Shown: positions 19,496 through 31,714, counted from the first letter of the stretch. The stretch is 64,000 bases of DNA from Diphasiastrum complanatum (GCA_029204225.1 CM055107.1:27831072-27895071); one strand, 5' to 3'. Program-made: numbers and translations. The notes: a model not told the origin generated them from the letters alone.

Positions 19496-19976
19496 TGAAG
19501 GGTTCTATTTTTAGTAAGTGCCCCTATAAAAGTTTTGGCCTCTTTTTCAAATATAGTATGTTCTTGTCTAGGCTCATGAGTAAAAATCCTAATTGCCAGT
19601 TAGCGGAAACCTTCGAAGAAAACCAGTAATAGTATTAAAATGCATATCACTAAACGATTTAAACCCTAACAAGTTTCAACCTTGGACATCCACAAATGTA
19701 GTAACAGGCATATAAAATGTGACAACACAAAAGTAACATCAAAACATAACCAAATATATTAGAATAGAGTCAAAACACAACCAACTAATTGTATTTTCTA
19801 TTTTTCATTAGATTAAATCCTTTATTCCCATTGGACTCCTATTGTCCTTGTTTGTAAAAATGAAACACATTCATGATCTTTTTCGGCTCGTCTCCGTATC
19901 TGCAAAACCAGACACAAAGTTAATAATCCTATATTTATTCAACATTACTATTTAAAATTTAGGAATCTGATGGAAA
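19496..19976. other. Interval between genes 3 and 4
   Basis: AT-rich sequence without an ORF of note. It contains the region upstream of the gene 3 TATA box and, at its right end, sequence just 3' of gene 4. The word GTGAGTCCC at the end of gene 4's frame could be a splice donor, so a further exon in this interval is possible. Confidence 0.4.
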
Positions 19977-20345
19977 TTAGGGACTCACATTTTGTCCATT
20001 ACGAGTGAAGACAAAATCTACTGGCACACCAACAAAAGTCAATCCAAGCATATGCCGAAGATCTTCTAGGCTGCACTCCTTATTTATATGAATTTCTTGT
20101 ATTTCATCATGGGGCAAATGTATGGATATCTCCACTTCTTGCTGATTCGTCTCCACGTCCAGAGGGCCCCATCGGCCATGACCAAACTTATATCGCCTAT
20201 AAATGAAACTTAAGGAGCATGTTTGACGTGAAATATGATACCTTATGGTCATTGTTTCACAAGAGAGCTTACACCTTATCAAATCTCCTTTATGCTCCAT
20301 TTCCTTTGAATCCCATGCGACAAATATGTTGTCCAACAGTGATGA
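19977..20345 (-). CDS. Gene 4, copy 1: small conserved protein of unknown family (5' end lost)
   Basis: The minus-strand frame encodes TIRYHISRQTCSLSFIYRR, GRWGPLD, then a beta-rich second half (VEISIHLPHDEIQEIHINKE, LEDLRHMLGLTF, VDFVFTRNGQNV). A homologue at 56,945-57,360 shares the order RYHI--Q, YRR, W-PLD, I-I----S---R--L, F--NG, so this is a real domain. The alternating strands and the final F-R-NG-V resemble a ubiquitin-like beta-grasp half, which is an impression only. The upstream end at about 20,345 is cut where copia H begins. The reading frame beyond that into the copia is not part of the gene. It shares strand with gene 3 and lies 600 bases upstream of it. Confidence 0.6.
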   Translation of the reverse strand, partial: SSLLDNIFVAWDSKEMEHKGDLIRCKLSCETMTIRYHISRQTCSLSFIYRRYKFGHGRWGPLDVETNQQEVEISIHLPHDEIQEIHINKECSLEDLRHMLGLTFVGVPVDFVFTRNGQNVSP

Positions 20346-20368
20346 TTCTGTTGCTTTCCATGCCCACA

Positions 20369-22018
20369 TCGAAGAGAGGATGGATAGACTTTCCATCCAA
20401 GGTGGAGATGACCAAGCTCTCTTCACCAAAGGCAAAGGATCAACATTCAAGAAGTCTTCAAAGCTTGAGGATCAAGAAGGACCCTCAAAGGCATGTCCAT
20501 CAACCACCAAAGTCAAGAAGGACAAATCAAAGGTGAAGTGCTACTATTGTAGCAAGATGGGGCATTATGCCTCAGAATGCCTCAAGAGGAAGCAAGATCA
20601 AAGCCAAGACAACATGAGCAAAGAGGAGGAGAAGGGGAGTTCACATGAGGACTCTCTCATGATGTCCATTTTTTCTTCAATAAAATTCAAAGGAGAAGAT
20701 CCTTGGTGGATTGACTCGGGTGCTAGTTCACACATGACTAGTAAAAGGGAGTTTTTCTCTTCTCTCTTATCTTATGATGGACCTATAAAGTCTATCTATA
20801 CAGCAAATGATGAAGCTTGTAAGATTGAAGGAGTTGGTAGCATTTCCCTTTGCTTAGGATCTTCCAAAAAGATCAACATAGAAGGTGTTTTGTACATTCC
20901 TACAATAACAAAGAATCTACTAAGTGTTGGCCAAATGGTAGACAATGGTTTCAATGTTTTGACTTTGCTTCAAATGAATGTTTCATCAAGAAGAAGGGTA
21001 AGATAGTGGCTAAGGCCACTAGACTTGGCCAACTTTATAAGTTGGATGCATTTGTGGATACTAATGTTGTCGTTGGCCGAGAAGAGCAAGATATCTACCT
21101 TTATTTTATGGCACAAAAGACTTGGACATGTCAACTCGGGTTCCATGGAGGCTATGATCAAGGAGGAGTATGCTTTAGGCCTGCCAAGGTCTATTGGGAA
21201 GGAAGACAAGGTTTGTGAAGCTTGTGCCTTATCCAAGGCACATAAGAAGGTGTTTCCTAACTCCATCACAAAGTCATCTCATCCTCTTGAACTCATACAC
21301 TCGGATGTGCACATTGCTAGCACCAAATATAATGGAGGTTCATCCATGTTTTTAACCTTCATTGATGACTACTCAAGATATTGTTGGGTGTTCTTACTTT
21401 CCTTCAAGTCTCAAGTATTTGATACTTTTGTAAAGTTCAAGTTGTTTGTGGAAAAGCATCATAATCATAGCATCAAGATTCTTAGAAGTGACAATGGTGG
21501 AGAATTAATCTCCAATGAGTTCAAGGCCTTTTGTGAGGAGGAAGGGATCAAGAAAGAGACTTCTTGTCCTTACACTCCTCAACAAAATGGAGTTGCTGAA
21601 AGAAGGAATAGAACATTATGTGAATGTTCTAAGGCTTTAAGATTAGATGCTTGTTTGCCCAAATCCTTTTGGGGTGAGTCTCTTGTATGTGCAAACTACT
21701 TGATGAATAGGGTGTTTTGCAAAGCAATTGAAGGCAAAACTCCTTATGAGATGTTGTATGGAAAGAAACCCAATCTTAATCACTTGAAAGTTTTTGGGTG
21801 TATATGTAATGTGCATGTGCCATTGAAAACAAGAACCAAGGAGGATCCATCTTCCACAAGAGGGATCATGCTTGGATATGCAAGCTCAAGCAAGGGCTAC
21901 AAAGTCTATCTCCCATCCTTGAACAAATTTTTTGTCTCAAGGGATGTTATCTTTGATGAACATCATATGCATATGCTTATAGAAGAAGAAGATGGTCAAG
22001 GAGCAAGATCTTGGTTTT
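20369..22018 (+). pseudogene. Copia H nucleocapsid, protease, integrase
   Basis: The order is basic linker, zinc knuckle CYYCSKMGHYASEC (CX2CX4HX4C, intact), protease WIDSGASSHMTS, and GAG-pre-integrase (TITKNLLSVGQM, LWHKRLGHVNSGSM). A one-base shift near 20,960-21,020 separates protease from integrase. Integrase follows with CEAC, LIHSDVH, FLTFIDDYSRYCWVF, LRSDNGGEL and CPYTPQQNGVAERRN, then the LKVFGCICNVH segment. A frame break at 22,018 ends the integrase C-terminal region. Confidence 0.88.
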
Positions 22019-22671
22019 GAGGAGGAGCAAGCACCAAACCCACCTATTACACCAAGGAGATCTTCAAGGGCAAAAAACTATGAAGCTAGATCTAAACAAT
22101 GCACTAAAAATCTTGAAAAATGGATGTGTGTGTGAAATATAGGAAATAGAGTTCAAGATGGTAGATCTAGGGTGTATTCACTTCATATTAGGCATAGAGG
22201 TACTTAGAGGGTCTGATTTTATCTTTATAAGTCAAGTAAACTATGATCAAAGTCTTTTGAAGAAGTTTAAGATGGAAGTATGCAAAAGTGTTGACACACC
22301 AATGGAACAAGATGTAAAAGTGCCAAATGAAGATGATGAAAGATCCTTCATGGACATCACTTTGTTTAGGAAACTTATAGGCTCCTTAATGTGGATCACT
22401 ATAACTAGACCAGATCTTAGCTCTAGTGTATGTAGGTTGAGCCAATCCATGCAAAAGTCATTGAATGTCCATTGGAAAAAGGCTAAGAGGATTCTAAGAT
22501 ACATCTTGGGTACATTGGATTTTGGGATTCTATATAGAGGAGATGTGATTAACCTTCATGCATTTAGTGATTCAGATTTTGTAGGGGACAAGAGGGATAG
22601 GAAATCAACAAGTGCCTATTCAACTTTCATAGGAGAAGGTGAGGTTTCATGGCTTTCAAAGAAACAAGAAA
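22019..22671 (+). pseudogene. Copia H reverse transcriptase remnant and RNase H start
   Basis: Integrase is joined by deletion to the last part of reverse transcriptase (KMVDLGCIHFILGIEVLRGS at about 22,158). The YVDD box and the whole N-terminal half of RT are missing. Then come DTPMEQDVKVPN, GSLMWITITRPDL and RNase H AFSDSDFVGDKRDRKSTSAY. RNase H stops at WLSKKQEIA, where the LTR interior begins, so the catalytic SSTEAEY and CDN motifs are gone. Confidence 0.85.
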
Positions 22672-23260
22672 TAGCATAGGATTCCATTCATAAGCATGTT
22701 CTCAAGTAGACCTAAGTGTTAGAACCTTTGGAATGAGTCCAAATTATGCTTAGATATAAGAGAGAAAAAATAGGAGCTATTTTTGGTAATTTTTGCATTG
22801 TTGAGGGATCTCCAAGATTCCAACCCTAACTTGGTAGGGATGAAAGATCCACCAAAATTAGCATTAGGGATAGGTTTAGGGCTACTCATACCTGCCCAAA
22901 ACCGTGATGGATCATGTATATATAGGTGATGATATCTCACCAAAATCAATCAAGCAATTTCATGATTTTTCTCTCATTATGGTGCAATTGCTCTCTATGT
23001 TCATAATTGTTTGAGTACTTGTGATTACTAATGATTATAGGATTGAATGTAGGTCTGGTGTACAATACTCAGACTGTGGGAGGCCGTACTTTCACACGTG
23101 TGAAGCCTTCTTCAAGGATTTGGGTTATTTAGTGAGGTTCAAGCATAGATTTTTGATGGATTTTGATGTTTCAACTTGTGCTAGTCTTATGAGATCATAA
23201 TCTATTGTTTCCCTCATCATTTCAAGTGTTTTAGGATCCTTATTTGCTGTAATTTTTACA
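22672..23260 (+). repeat. Copia H 3' LTR, 5'-truncated
   Basis: 589 bp, reverse complement of most of the 683-bp LTRs of copia I. It contains TTCACACGTGTGAAG near 23,091 and a TATA-like ATGTATATATAGG near 22,912. It ends TGTAATTTTTACA at 23,260, next to copia C. Confidence 0.85.
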
Positions 23261-23995
23261 GCTGGGTCGATCTCATTGAATTTGAATTCCGAGACAATAG
23301 TGGGCTGGACCCATGTCAATCATCTTGTATTCCTGCGCCAACATGCATTTTGTATCCTTCATCAGATTCAGATTATTACTAAATAAGAGTGTATCATCTC
23401 CATAGAGAGTGATGATAATGAAGTAATTTGATATAGACTTGAAGTAGACATTCAAGTTTGCTGAGTTTGGAATAAAACCATTCTCTATTAGAAATGCATT
23501 GATCTTCTAGAACTAGGCTTTGGGTGACTATTTCAGCCTGTAGAGCGCCTTGTGATTTTGCATACAAGGTGCTATTGCTTGTCGTTGAGTTCCTATCCCT
23601 CTGGCTACGTCATGTAGATTTTCTCTTCGATGGTTCTATTGAGGAAAGCAATCTGGACATCCATCTGGTGGAATTGCAGCTGCAAAGGAGAGGAGTAGGC
23701 AAATAAAAGCATGTTTGATGACCAGACTAAAGGTTTTTGAATAATCCAGATCTGGAATCTGGGAAAAGCCTTTGGCGAGTAGCCTGGCCTCGTAATGATT
23801 TAGTCTTCCTTCAGCATCGTACTTTGCCTTGAATATCCATTTGCATGGAATTGGTTTCCGGTCCTTTGGCAGCTCAGTGAGCATCCATGTTTGATTCTCC
23901 ATAAGAGTCTCGAATTCGGTGTCCATCGTTGCTTTCCACTGGTCAGCATCAGTAGTAGACATTGCCTCAGAGACGGTGGCTGGTTCCCGCACAAA
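23261..23995 (-). pseudogene. Copia C reverse transcriptase remnant
   Basis: 23,992-23,636 encodes the RT N-terminus (WMLTELPKDRKPIPCKWIFK, YEARLLAKGFSQIPDLDYSKTF). 23,455-23,273 holds the catalytic region YGDDTLLFSNN, where the second residue of the usual Y-V/I-DD box is Gly, then the KCMLAQEYKMIDMG segment. Frames change at least twice. Confidence 0.8.
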
Positions 23996-24129
23996 TTAGC
24001 AGGCCGGATTATCCATAAATCTAAATGGAGGCTGTCTGGACGTGTTCGACCTTCTGGGTTGAACTTCGGTCCTCTGATGTGGGTTGACTCATTGAGGTTC
24101 TAACTCATTGTCTGAGTCATCGTTGTTAT

Positions 24130-24910
24130 TCAATAGTTGAATCTCTGGATCGAAATTGTCTGGTTGTTCGATCCTTGGGTCGAATTATCAACGACTTTTC
24201 CTTTGTGGTCGATGAATTGGTCTTTCACAAAAATAACATCTCTACTGGTGAATGCCTTCTCGGTATCCATATTGTAGAGCTTGTATGCCCTGTGATTTGG
24301 GGAATAGCCAATGAAAATCGTTTTTTTGCTCTTGTCATCTAGCTTTCTTCTTAGATCCTCAGGGATCTGAATGAAAGCGATGCATCCAAATACTCGAATA
24401 TGTTTGAGTGATGGTTTGATCTTGTCCACACCTCATAAGGTGTCTTGCCATTTAGGGCTTTGGTGATGGATCGATTCTGCAAATAGGCAGCTGTTGTAAC
24501 AACTTCAGCCCAGAATTTCTTTGGAAGAGAGGCATGGGCCATCATGCTCTTGGCACTTTCGATGAGTGTCCGATTCTTCTGCTCAGCTACACTATTCGAC
24601 TGAGGTGAGTAGCTGGTTGTCTATTGTTGATGTATCTCGTTGGCCTTGCTGAACTCCTTGAATTTTGTGGAGATGTTCCATCTGTGCGTAGAGCCTTGAT
24701 CTTCCTCTAGGTCTGGTTCTCTTCAGATGCCTTGAACTGCATGAAGGAATTGAATACTTCGGATTTGTTCTCCAGATAGTAGGTTGCAGTCCTTCAAGAG
24801 GAGTCATAGATGAAGGTTAGGAAATAGAGAGCTCTCCCTGTGGAAGTAGTCTGCATCGAGCCACAAATGTCGCTATGTACAAGGTCAAGCAAGCCCTTGG
24901 ATGTATGAAC
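24130..24910 (-). pseudogene. Copia C integrase
   Basis: 24,910-24,592 contains shifted pieces of the catalytic core. 24,545-24,351 encodes HASLPKKFWAEVVTTAAYLQ and NGKTPYEVW. 24,429-24,130 encodes KHIRVFGCIAFIQI, KTIFIGYSPNHRAYKLYN and SRDVIFVKDQFIDHKGKVV. It is non-functional. Confidence 0.8.
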
Positions 24911-24932
24911 TGAGTCTGAACTAAAGGAACTC

Positions 24933-25530
24933 CTAGCATGCTTGTTGATGATACAGCTTTTGCATGGAAAAGTTGGCTTGTTGACTGAAGACAGATCTTG
25001 TAACAGACTCTGAGTTACATTTGCTGAATATTGTTGAAGTTAAGATGGCCAAGTCTGAAATGTCACAGCATATCAGTTGATTCAAAAGTGGCTGTGTGAA
25101 GAGCTCGACTGTTAGAAAAATAGTAATGGCTAAGTTTGTATAGATAGCTGCTTCTTCTTCCATAGGCTAGAACCTTCCAGTATTTGTCAAGAATTGTGTA
25201 GCCTTCTGTATCGAATTCAACCCTCTGACTTGAATCGGTGATTTTGCTAACTGAGAGCAGATTCTTGGTCAGATTTGGAATGTGGAGAACATTGAACAAC
25301 AACTTGGCTTCACCTCTTTTGAATTCAACTCTGACTATTCCTTCACCTTCGATTGAATGTGATGAGCTGTCTCCAAGTTACACAAGTCGAGAGTGGGTGA
25401 ATGACTTATAGTCTTTGAACCATTCTCGATGGTGAGTCATGTGTTGAGTTGTTCCAAAATCTAGATACCAGGAATCGATATGCTGTTGTTCTCCGACTTT
25501 GGTTATGAAAGCTATTTTTTCTTTTTCTTG
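24933..25530 (-). pseudogene. Copia C protease and GAG-pre-integrase
   Basis: 25,302-25,063 encodes NVLHIPNLTKNLLSVSKITD and YKLSHYYFSNSRALHTATF, the segment between protease and integrase. The stretch above 25,380 has the decayed protease region with a degraded 'W-LDFGTTQHMTH'-type active site, Gly and Ala positions changed. It is broken by stops. Confidence 0.65.
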
Positions 25531-25536
25531 TTTTTG

Positions 25537-25850
25537 CTATTTTGAGTGATTGGCTGTAGCACTATGTGTTTGTTGTTGGAACTGCTTCGTCTTTTCGTTG
25601 TTGTACTTCAAAGTTCGCCAGTCCTTGATTTTGTGGCCATTCCTCTTATAGTATCTACAGAAAAGTTTTTGCACTGGTTGGAATGATGAAGAGCTTGAAT
25701 TCGATCTTGAACTGGAATTTGGTCCAGACCGCATGGTGCTCTTCTTGTCAATAGAGCCTGACTTTGTAGATCTCTTGGATCTAAACTTCTGATTTTTTGA
25801 ATATAGAGCCTGAGGATCTGATCTTGAGCCTGAGGAGGATGCTAATCTAT
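25537..25850 (-). pseudogene. Copia C gag C-terminus with damaged zinc knuckle
   Basis: Ser/Asn-rich linker, then CRYYKRNGHKIKDW. The CX2CX4HX4C knuckle has lost its second and fourth Cys (Tyr and Trp). The capsid part is missing. Recognisable sequence ends near 25,850. Confidence 0.65.
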
Positions 25851-28059
25851 CTATTAAAAAATTAACTAATTCTTAAAAAATTCATTTTTTTCTAAGCTTA
25901 TATAAATATAAAATGGCAATATTTTTTAATTGATATAGAGAATAGTATCCATATTGGATGCTTTACTATTTTTGATATCAATTTTACATATCAAGATGAA
26001 AATACAACAAGAAGAAATATATAAAATCATACTAAATGGGTTCTCCCATGATTCCACCTATGATATCTTTTTAACAGAAATGTGTGAAATCAAAGATATG
26101 AATCAATTCTTGCTTGCTTCCTCCATGTTGCACTTGATTTGAGATGATTGTAATATCACATGCCATGAATAAGCTGTGAAAATTGTCAACTAGTTTTTTT
26201 ACTTTTTTACTTAGTTTGGCAATTTGAGCCTAAATGGGGCCAAATTAGCAAATAAGGTGTACATGGTTATTTCACATGTGTAAAATCAGTGTACATGGTC
26301 ATTTTAAAATGGGCCCAAAATCACTTAGTCACTTGGTCATTTATCTCAAAAAACATTTTTCATGTCGGTCTTGTGGACTTCAAGTAGTGCCACGTACTTG
26401 CTACCAGCTAGAGTGAATATTACAATCCTCCAAAGTGGAGTCATAGTGACCTCCAAGAAATTTGAAACACCCTTTTTAACCATAGTGTATTTGAAGGGTC
26501 TACCATTATTCAAAGACCCTCTTGGTTTAAATATGTAAAACTCTCGATGAAAAGCTTATAAATTTTTTGTTTTATAAATTTGGTGATCTCTTTTGCATCA
26601 CTATGTTGGGGACTATGTGAAAACATTATTGGTCATTAACAGATTTGGGATGTAAGTCTCTTTTAGATCATCTTTAATAATAGCCTCTCTAGTCTATTGA
26701 AACTCTGGTTTTCTCTTTTCTATCTTGGCCTTTTGCACTTGGTCAAGAAGTTGGCCACTCTTATTGTCTTCATTATTTTGTGAGGAGTAAAGAAACTATA
26801 GATTATTACTAATCACTTTAGCGCAGCATGGTTAACATCGTTAGTAATTAAAAAAATGCAAAAATTACAGAACAAGAAAAAAAGTGCACAAATGAGTGAA
26901 ATATCACAAATGATCAGTAATTACTCATGCTCAACATGGTTGACATTGTTAAAAAATAAATAATAATCAAATTGTAAAAGAAAAGCAAATGCTTACAAAG
27001 GGACAAAGTCATGCCTAGCATGGACAATTACTAAACAAAAGTCATTTGCTCTTATAAAAACCATTAATGTGAATTCACCATGGTTTGAAAGATAATAAAA
27101 AAATGTTGAAGCTCCTCATCATGAGTGTTGCTGGATAGAGTGCTTTGTAGTCATTCAAATTTTGACAATTGGAGCCTCTAAGCATTGCCACTTGGACTTT
27201 CAAGAATAATTTATGTGAAAAAACATGACGTAAAGAAATGGCTTGATAAAATTTATTATAGAAACAAGAAAGCTTAAAAAAACATAGACCACTTTGGAAA
27301 CTTTGTTCTCGTCTAAGCTCAATTGTTCATCTGCAACTCTTGACAATACACTTATTATTATATCTTGATAAAGAATTTTTTGTATATTTCTCACTATGAT
27401 ATTCCCATATCCATAGGGATCGGAACAAGTGCAAGCTGAGAGGGATTGAAGTTGATACACACCAACTTGGTCTTTTATGTCTCTAGGAAAACAAAATCAC
27501 CACCCATCCTTTCTTTGAGTACACCCTTGTCTAATGGCTTAGCCTTTGGAGAATTACTAAGTCCAAGTCTTAATTTTATATGACATCTTTCCTCCTTTCT
27601 CCCTTTCCCTTTTCCCTTCCCATTCACCTTCTCCTAGGCAAATTGGATTGACCCTCTCTTTTGGTTGTTGTGCAAATATATAAATTGTGATGAACAAAAA
27701 TGGCTTCACTAGTGAAAGCTCCACTGTCTATATATTTGGTGGTATAAGCAAGTTAGGGCACTTTTTGCTATGTTAGTAATAACTATGACTACTAAAGGCA
27801 TCCTTGCATTATGTAACAAACCATACTTTGGTGTTGTCTTTTAAGCTCTAGAAGTTTTTTCATAGTCTTTATACTATTACTATGCTATCTCACTCTTATA
27901 TATTGGGGGGGTAACCACTGTGAGAACCAAGTTGGTTCCTCCTTTCATATAGTGTACATTTGATTGAATGATTCGAATGTTTTTCTCTTTTTGAAAAAAA
28001 GGGGAAGAGAAAGTCCAAGAATAAGAAATATGTGCTTCATTGGAGATGGTAAATTATCA

Positions 28060-28112
28060 CCCCCCCCCCCCCCCCCCAAACCCAACACACACACACACAC
28101 ACACACACACAT
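28060..28112. repeat. Poly-C run and (AC)n microsatellite
   Basis: Eighteen consecutive C (28,060-28,077), then AAACCCA and about 13 AC repeats to 28,111. It is a simple mononucleotide/dinucleotide compound repeat. The exact length may be unreliable in assembly. Confidence 0.95.
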
Positions 28113-29312
28113 GTTGAAAGATTAATCATGATAACTAAACTCACAAATTATAACACAATAAATTGAATGATTTTTCATTATTATGGATTCATTCATATAG
28201 AAATTTGAACTATGAAGTTTATTTAGCCTAGATAAATGCACAAATAATCCTCTTCTGACAACTACTTAAGATAATGAAATATTAATATGCATACGTAAAT
28301 GCATTGCATCAATGGCATGACATAATCTCGTGACATCAGGAATATGTTCAACATGCTACTTAAAGACTTTTTCACAATTCATAAATATTTACAACATGAT
28401 ATAATTTATGGTTCTAAAAATCAAATTTTAATATTTCACATTCATCCTATTCACCATGACATGGGTATCATTTTGGTAGTTTTTCAATAACATATCAATC
28501 ATGTGGGAGAATTACATGGAGTTTAAGCTTATTCTAGATTTTATGAGACTTTTCCTTTAAGGTCATTTGAAACTTATATCCACAGCATATGCAATTACAA
28601 TTCCAAATGAGACAATGAGTTGATATTTTGGATAAGCTTAAAAAGGCATTTATTGCAAGAAAAATCTCCTTAAGTAAATATAAAATGAAATCATACATGA
28701 GTCAAAAAATAATTCATGATAGCTACATTTTCACAAAAGTGCATCACAATCTTCTAAATGCATTATATATGAGGTAGCTTGTTTGATAAGTCAAATACCC
28801 ATCTAAACCCAAATTCTATGAAATCTTTATAGCCTAGGTAAAGGCATAGATAAATGATTTTTACATGCATGTTATTTTGGTCAACTCCTTGAGAGATTGA
28901 AGCGTTGGTATGCTTGTGTAATGTACTCATGAGTTTAATGGCATGACATAAGCTTGTGGCACTATAATGACCACTATGCTTATTAAAGATAAAAATGTCC
29001 TACAACTAAATAATATTAATAATAGAATACTATTTTCTATAGCTAAAAATAGTTTTGTAAGCTGGTACTTGTCATATTTAACATGAGGAGGTTATGATTT
29101 TTAAAACATAATAACCTTGTAAGTATTACATGGAGTTCAAATTTCCTATATAATTTTATTTGACTACTCAAAAAGAGATTTTTTGCATAGTTGTCTTTCT
29201 ATATGATCATTTGGAACTTTAACTGGTACCACATGAATTTAAGTGTTGAAATCATAAACTTTCTAAAAATGGCATTTATTGTGGGAAAACTTTCAAAGTT
29301 TTTTTTTTTTCA

Positions 29313-29401
29313 CAACAGTGGAAGTCGTCTTAAAAGAGTAATGTGATACCTAAATTGAGGTGGAAGTTGTCTTAAAAGAGTAATGTGATACCTAAATTGA
29401 G
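29313..29401. repeat. Two-copy tandem repeat, ~41-bp unit
   Basis: The unit with GTCTTAAAAGAGTAATGTGA and 'tacctaaattgag' occurs twice in direct succession with one or two differences. Confidence 0.85.
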
Positions 29402-29654
29402 ACAACACCAGAGTTGAAAAAATACTCATGAAAGTTGAATTTTATAAAGTATAACACAATAGACTCGAAGGCACACTACATGATGTAAATCGATGGATAA
29501 TTCGAGGATACATTTAAAATGAAAGTTAAAATATGAATTTAATTAGGCTAGGTAAACCCATAGATAAATGCTCTTCATAATGATTTGTCTTCTATGAAAA
29601 ACTTATGATATTAAGATCTTGTAGAAATGCATTGAAATCAATGGCATGACTTAA

Positions 29655-29945
29655 GATTGTCATGCCAAATGTTCAACGTGTTTTCATGTCCCATACCGTA
29701 TGAATATCCATAACCTATTATGAAATATGCAGATAAAATCTTCTTTTAGTCTTTAGTACTCATTGTATTCAACGTACTTTGGAAATAATTTTTTTATCAC
29801 TTTAGATTGTTATGCCAAATGTTCAATATGTTTTCATGTCCCATACCTTATGAATATCCACAACCTATTATGAAATATGCATATAAAAATCTTCTTTGAG
29901 TCTTTGGTACTCATCGTATTCAACGTAATTTGGAAATAGGTTTTT
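29655..29945. repeat. Two-copy tandem repeat, ~145-bp unit
   Basis: The unit beginning near 'attgtcatgccaaatgttca' and ending near 'ggaaat..tttttatcac' is repeated head to tail (about 29,656-29,800 and 29,806-29,945), with roughly nine in ten bases the same by eye. Confidence 0.8.
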
Positions 29946-30289
29946 ATCACAAAGTAATCATGTATAAGTTTTATATGGACTTTGATTTTCTTTGTATATC
30001 CTCATTTTTGTACTACATCATAGAGTCAAATCCTTAACCTTATGGAGAGGAAAGGAAGTCCTAACCAGCTCACTATCGTGTTATAAGGAGATGAAGCATT
30101 CCACAAGTGCATAACTTAAAATTGATAGACACTTAGTTTTACTATAACGTCATTTGGAATTGTAATTGGATCCAAGTGCAATAAAAATTCTAAATGTCAC
30201 AAGAAATTGATATTTTGTGGAGTTTAAGAATTATATCTACTTAAGTGTAGCTATGAGAGTCTTTTTCATGGATTGAAAGTCAACTTTAT

Positions 30290-30986
30290 TGAAATTTCAC
30301 AATTCTAGCTTGACCAATTTTGGTCACATGCATTGTAATTGGCAAGATGGCCATGTAAATAGATGCCACACGTGCCAAATCACATAGGATGCTTTCCAAT
30401 AAGTTCATTCCTCATATTACATTGTGAGAGCATATTTGAAATGAGACAAAAATGTGTTTGGATAGGCCAGAGAAATTCTAGGATCTAAAAATAACATGTT
30501 TTACATTGTTTTTGGATCTCAAGATCTTGACCCCAAGTTAGGGTGGATCCAATGACCTATTAGGGTAGATGTTAGGGTTAGGGTATGATAAGTTCATAGG
30601 TGCCCTAATATGCTCAGATTTGAGCTTGAAAAGTATAAATGTATGATGGGATTTCCATCCAAATATGAAGAAAAATTAGACTTTTCCACTTCTATCATCA
30701 TTGTCTTTTGGTGGCGAGTTCTAGCTATTGGATGTGAGTGTTCTTATGCAATAATTGCTTGGTTTGGAAGGTACTGAACCTGTTTACAGGTATGAGAAGC
30801 TTGCTGCACTTTACTTTAGTGTATTTGATCAAATCTATGTGCCCATTGTGGAGTTAAATGCCAAATTAGCTAGTTTTGGTAACTAATCTTGATTCTAGCT
30901 CATAGTTTGGATCTAGATCTTTGATTTGTGCATTCTCCATCACTTTTAGGATTGATTGGGATTGAATTCGCTGTAAACTTTTGTCA
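30290..30986 (+). repeat. Copia J 5' LTR
   Basis: Nearly identical to 33,615-34,309. It contains CCACACGTGCC near 30,367 and ends TTTTGTCA, followed at once by TGGTATCAGAGC (30,987-30,998), the tRNA-Met primer-binding site. Confidence 0.88.
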
Positions 30987-31714
30987 TGGTATCAGAGCCT
31001 AATCAAAAGTGAGCTTTAGATTTGATTTTCTCAAGCTTAGATCCTAGATTTGAGTAGTATTGGCTTTGCCCTTGTTACTAGTTGCTAATCTAGTGATTGT
31101 ACCTTCAAATTTAGTTTCATTTGAGTGATAATGGATCAAAGGGAACTTGTTTTGATGAGTTATAGCTACGAGAACCGAGATTGACTTATTTTCATTCAAC
31201 CAAACCAAATTAGAAAGTTCTTATGAGTTGAATCTTGGTATACATGTCTCCTAGTAGAGATATTCATAAGGATTTGAATGCCACCACTATTTAGAAGTTT
31301 GAATCAGTCATTCGAGAGCTTAATTAGGTCGTTCTTAGGCTTCTTAAGTTCCTAAAGTACACCTTTGAGGTTCAAATCATGTTTTTTGATGATTTTTTCA
31401 TCTAGAAATGCAAAATTAGTAAAAATTGTGTTTCTATTCTACTCAATTTTGGATAGGTTTGTGATTGAATATGTCAATGTGATTCAACCTGAATTTAAGA
31501 GACTTTATTTGTAAGACTTATAAAGTGATTTTTGGTTCAATATAGGTGTATTCACCCTTCTTGTGAAGTCGAGATCAAGGAGGAGACTAGTTTGGATCTA
31601 GAAAAAAGATCAAGCTCAAGATCACCTTAGATCTTGTTGAGAAATCAGAGAGTGATTCATCTCAGGTTTCAAAGAGCATGGGATATCTAGTAGTGATCAT
31701 ATCTTGTACAATCT
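30987..31714 (+). other. Copia J primer-binding site and leader
   Basis: TGGTATCAGAGC at 30,987-30,998, then about 700 bases of leader without an ORF of note before gag. Confidence 0.75.

Larger units (their letters stand above)
20346..23260 (+). mobile_element. Copia H, truncated (no 5' LTR, deleted RT and RNase H)
   Basis: The plus-strand remnant starts in the C-terminal third of gag at about 20,369 (ERMDRLSIQGGDDQALF) and ends with an LTR at 23,260. It is closely similar to copia I at 47,651-53,774. Its 5' LTR, capsid and part of reverse transcriptase are missing. The 3' LTR lacks its first ~90 bases because the RNase H coding sequence is fused directly to its interior at about 22,671. 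It separates gene 4 on the left from copia C on the right. Confidence 0.85.
23261..25850 (-). mobile_element. Copia C, decayed internal region (gag end to RT)
   Basis: The minus-strand relative of copia B lacks both LTRs. Its left (3') part, including RNase H, is absent where copia H abuts. Many stops and frameshifts break it. Confidence 0.8.
25851..30289. other. AT-rich spacer without recognisable genes
   Basis: About 4.4 kb with no ORF longer than 86 codons and no conserved motif. A 62-codon frame at 25,954-26,142 (IILNGFSHDSTYDIFLTEM) faintly resembles a copia gag segment. The rest is low-complexity, with three tandem-repeat features listed separately. It resumes at 34,310 after copia J. 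Confidence 0.6.

Noticed and set aside
28060-28112. Possible CRISPR-like or regular repeat array
   Set aside because: It is a plain poly-C and (AC)n microsatellite without spacers.
30560-30585. Telomere-like GTTAGGGTTAGGGT in the copia J LTR
   Set aside because: Only two units, of a type different from the usual plant TTTAGGG. It is part of the LTR and reappears in the other LTR in shortened form.
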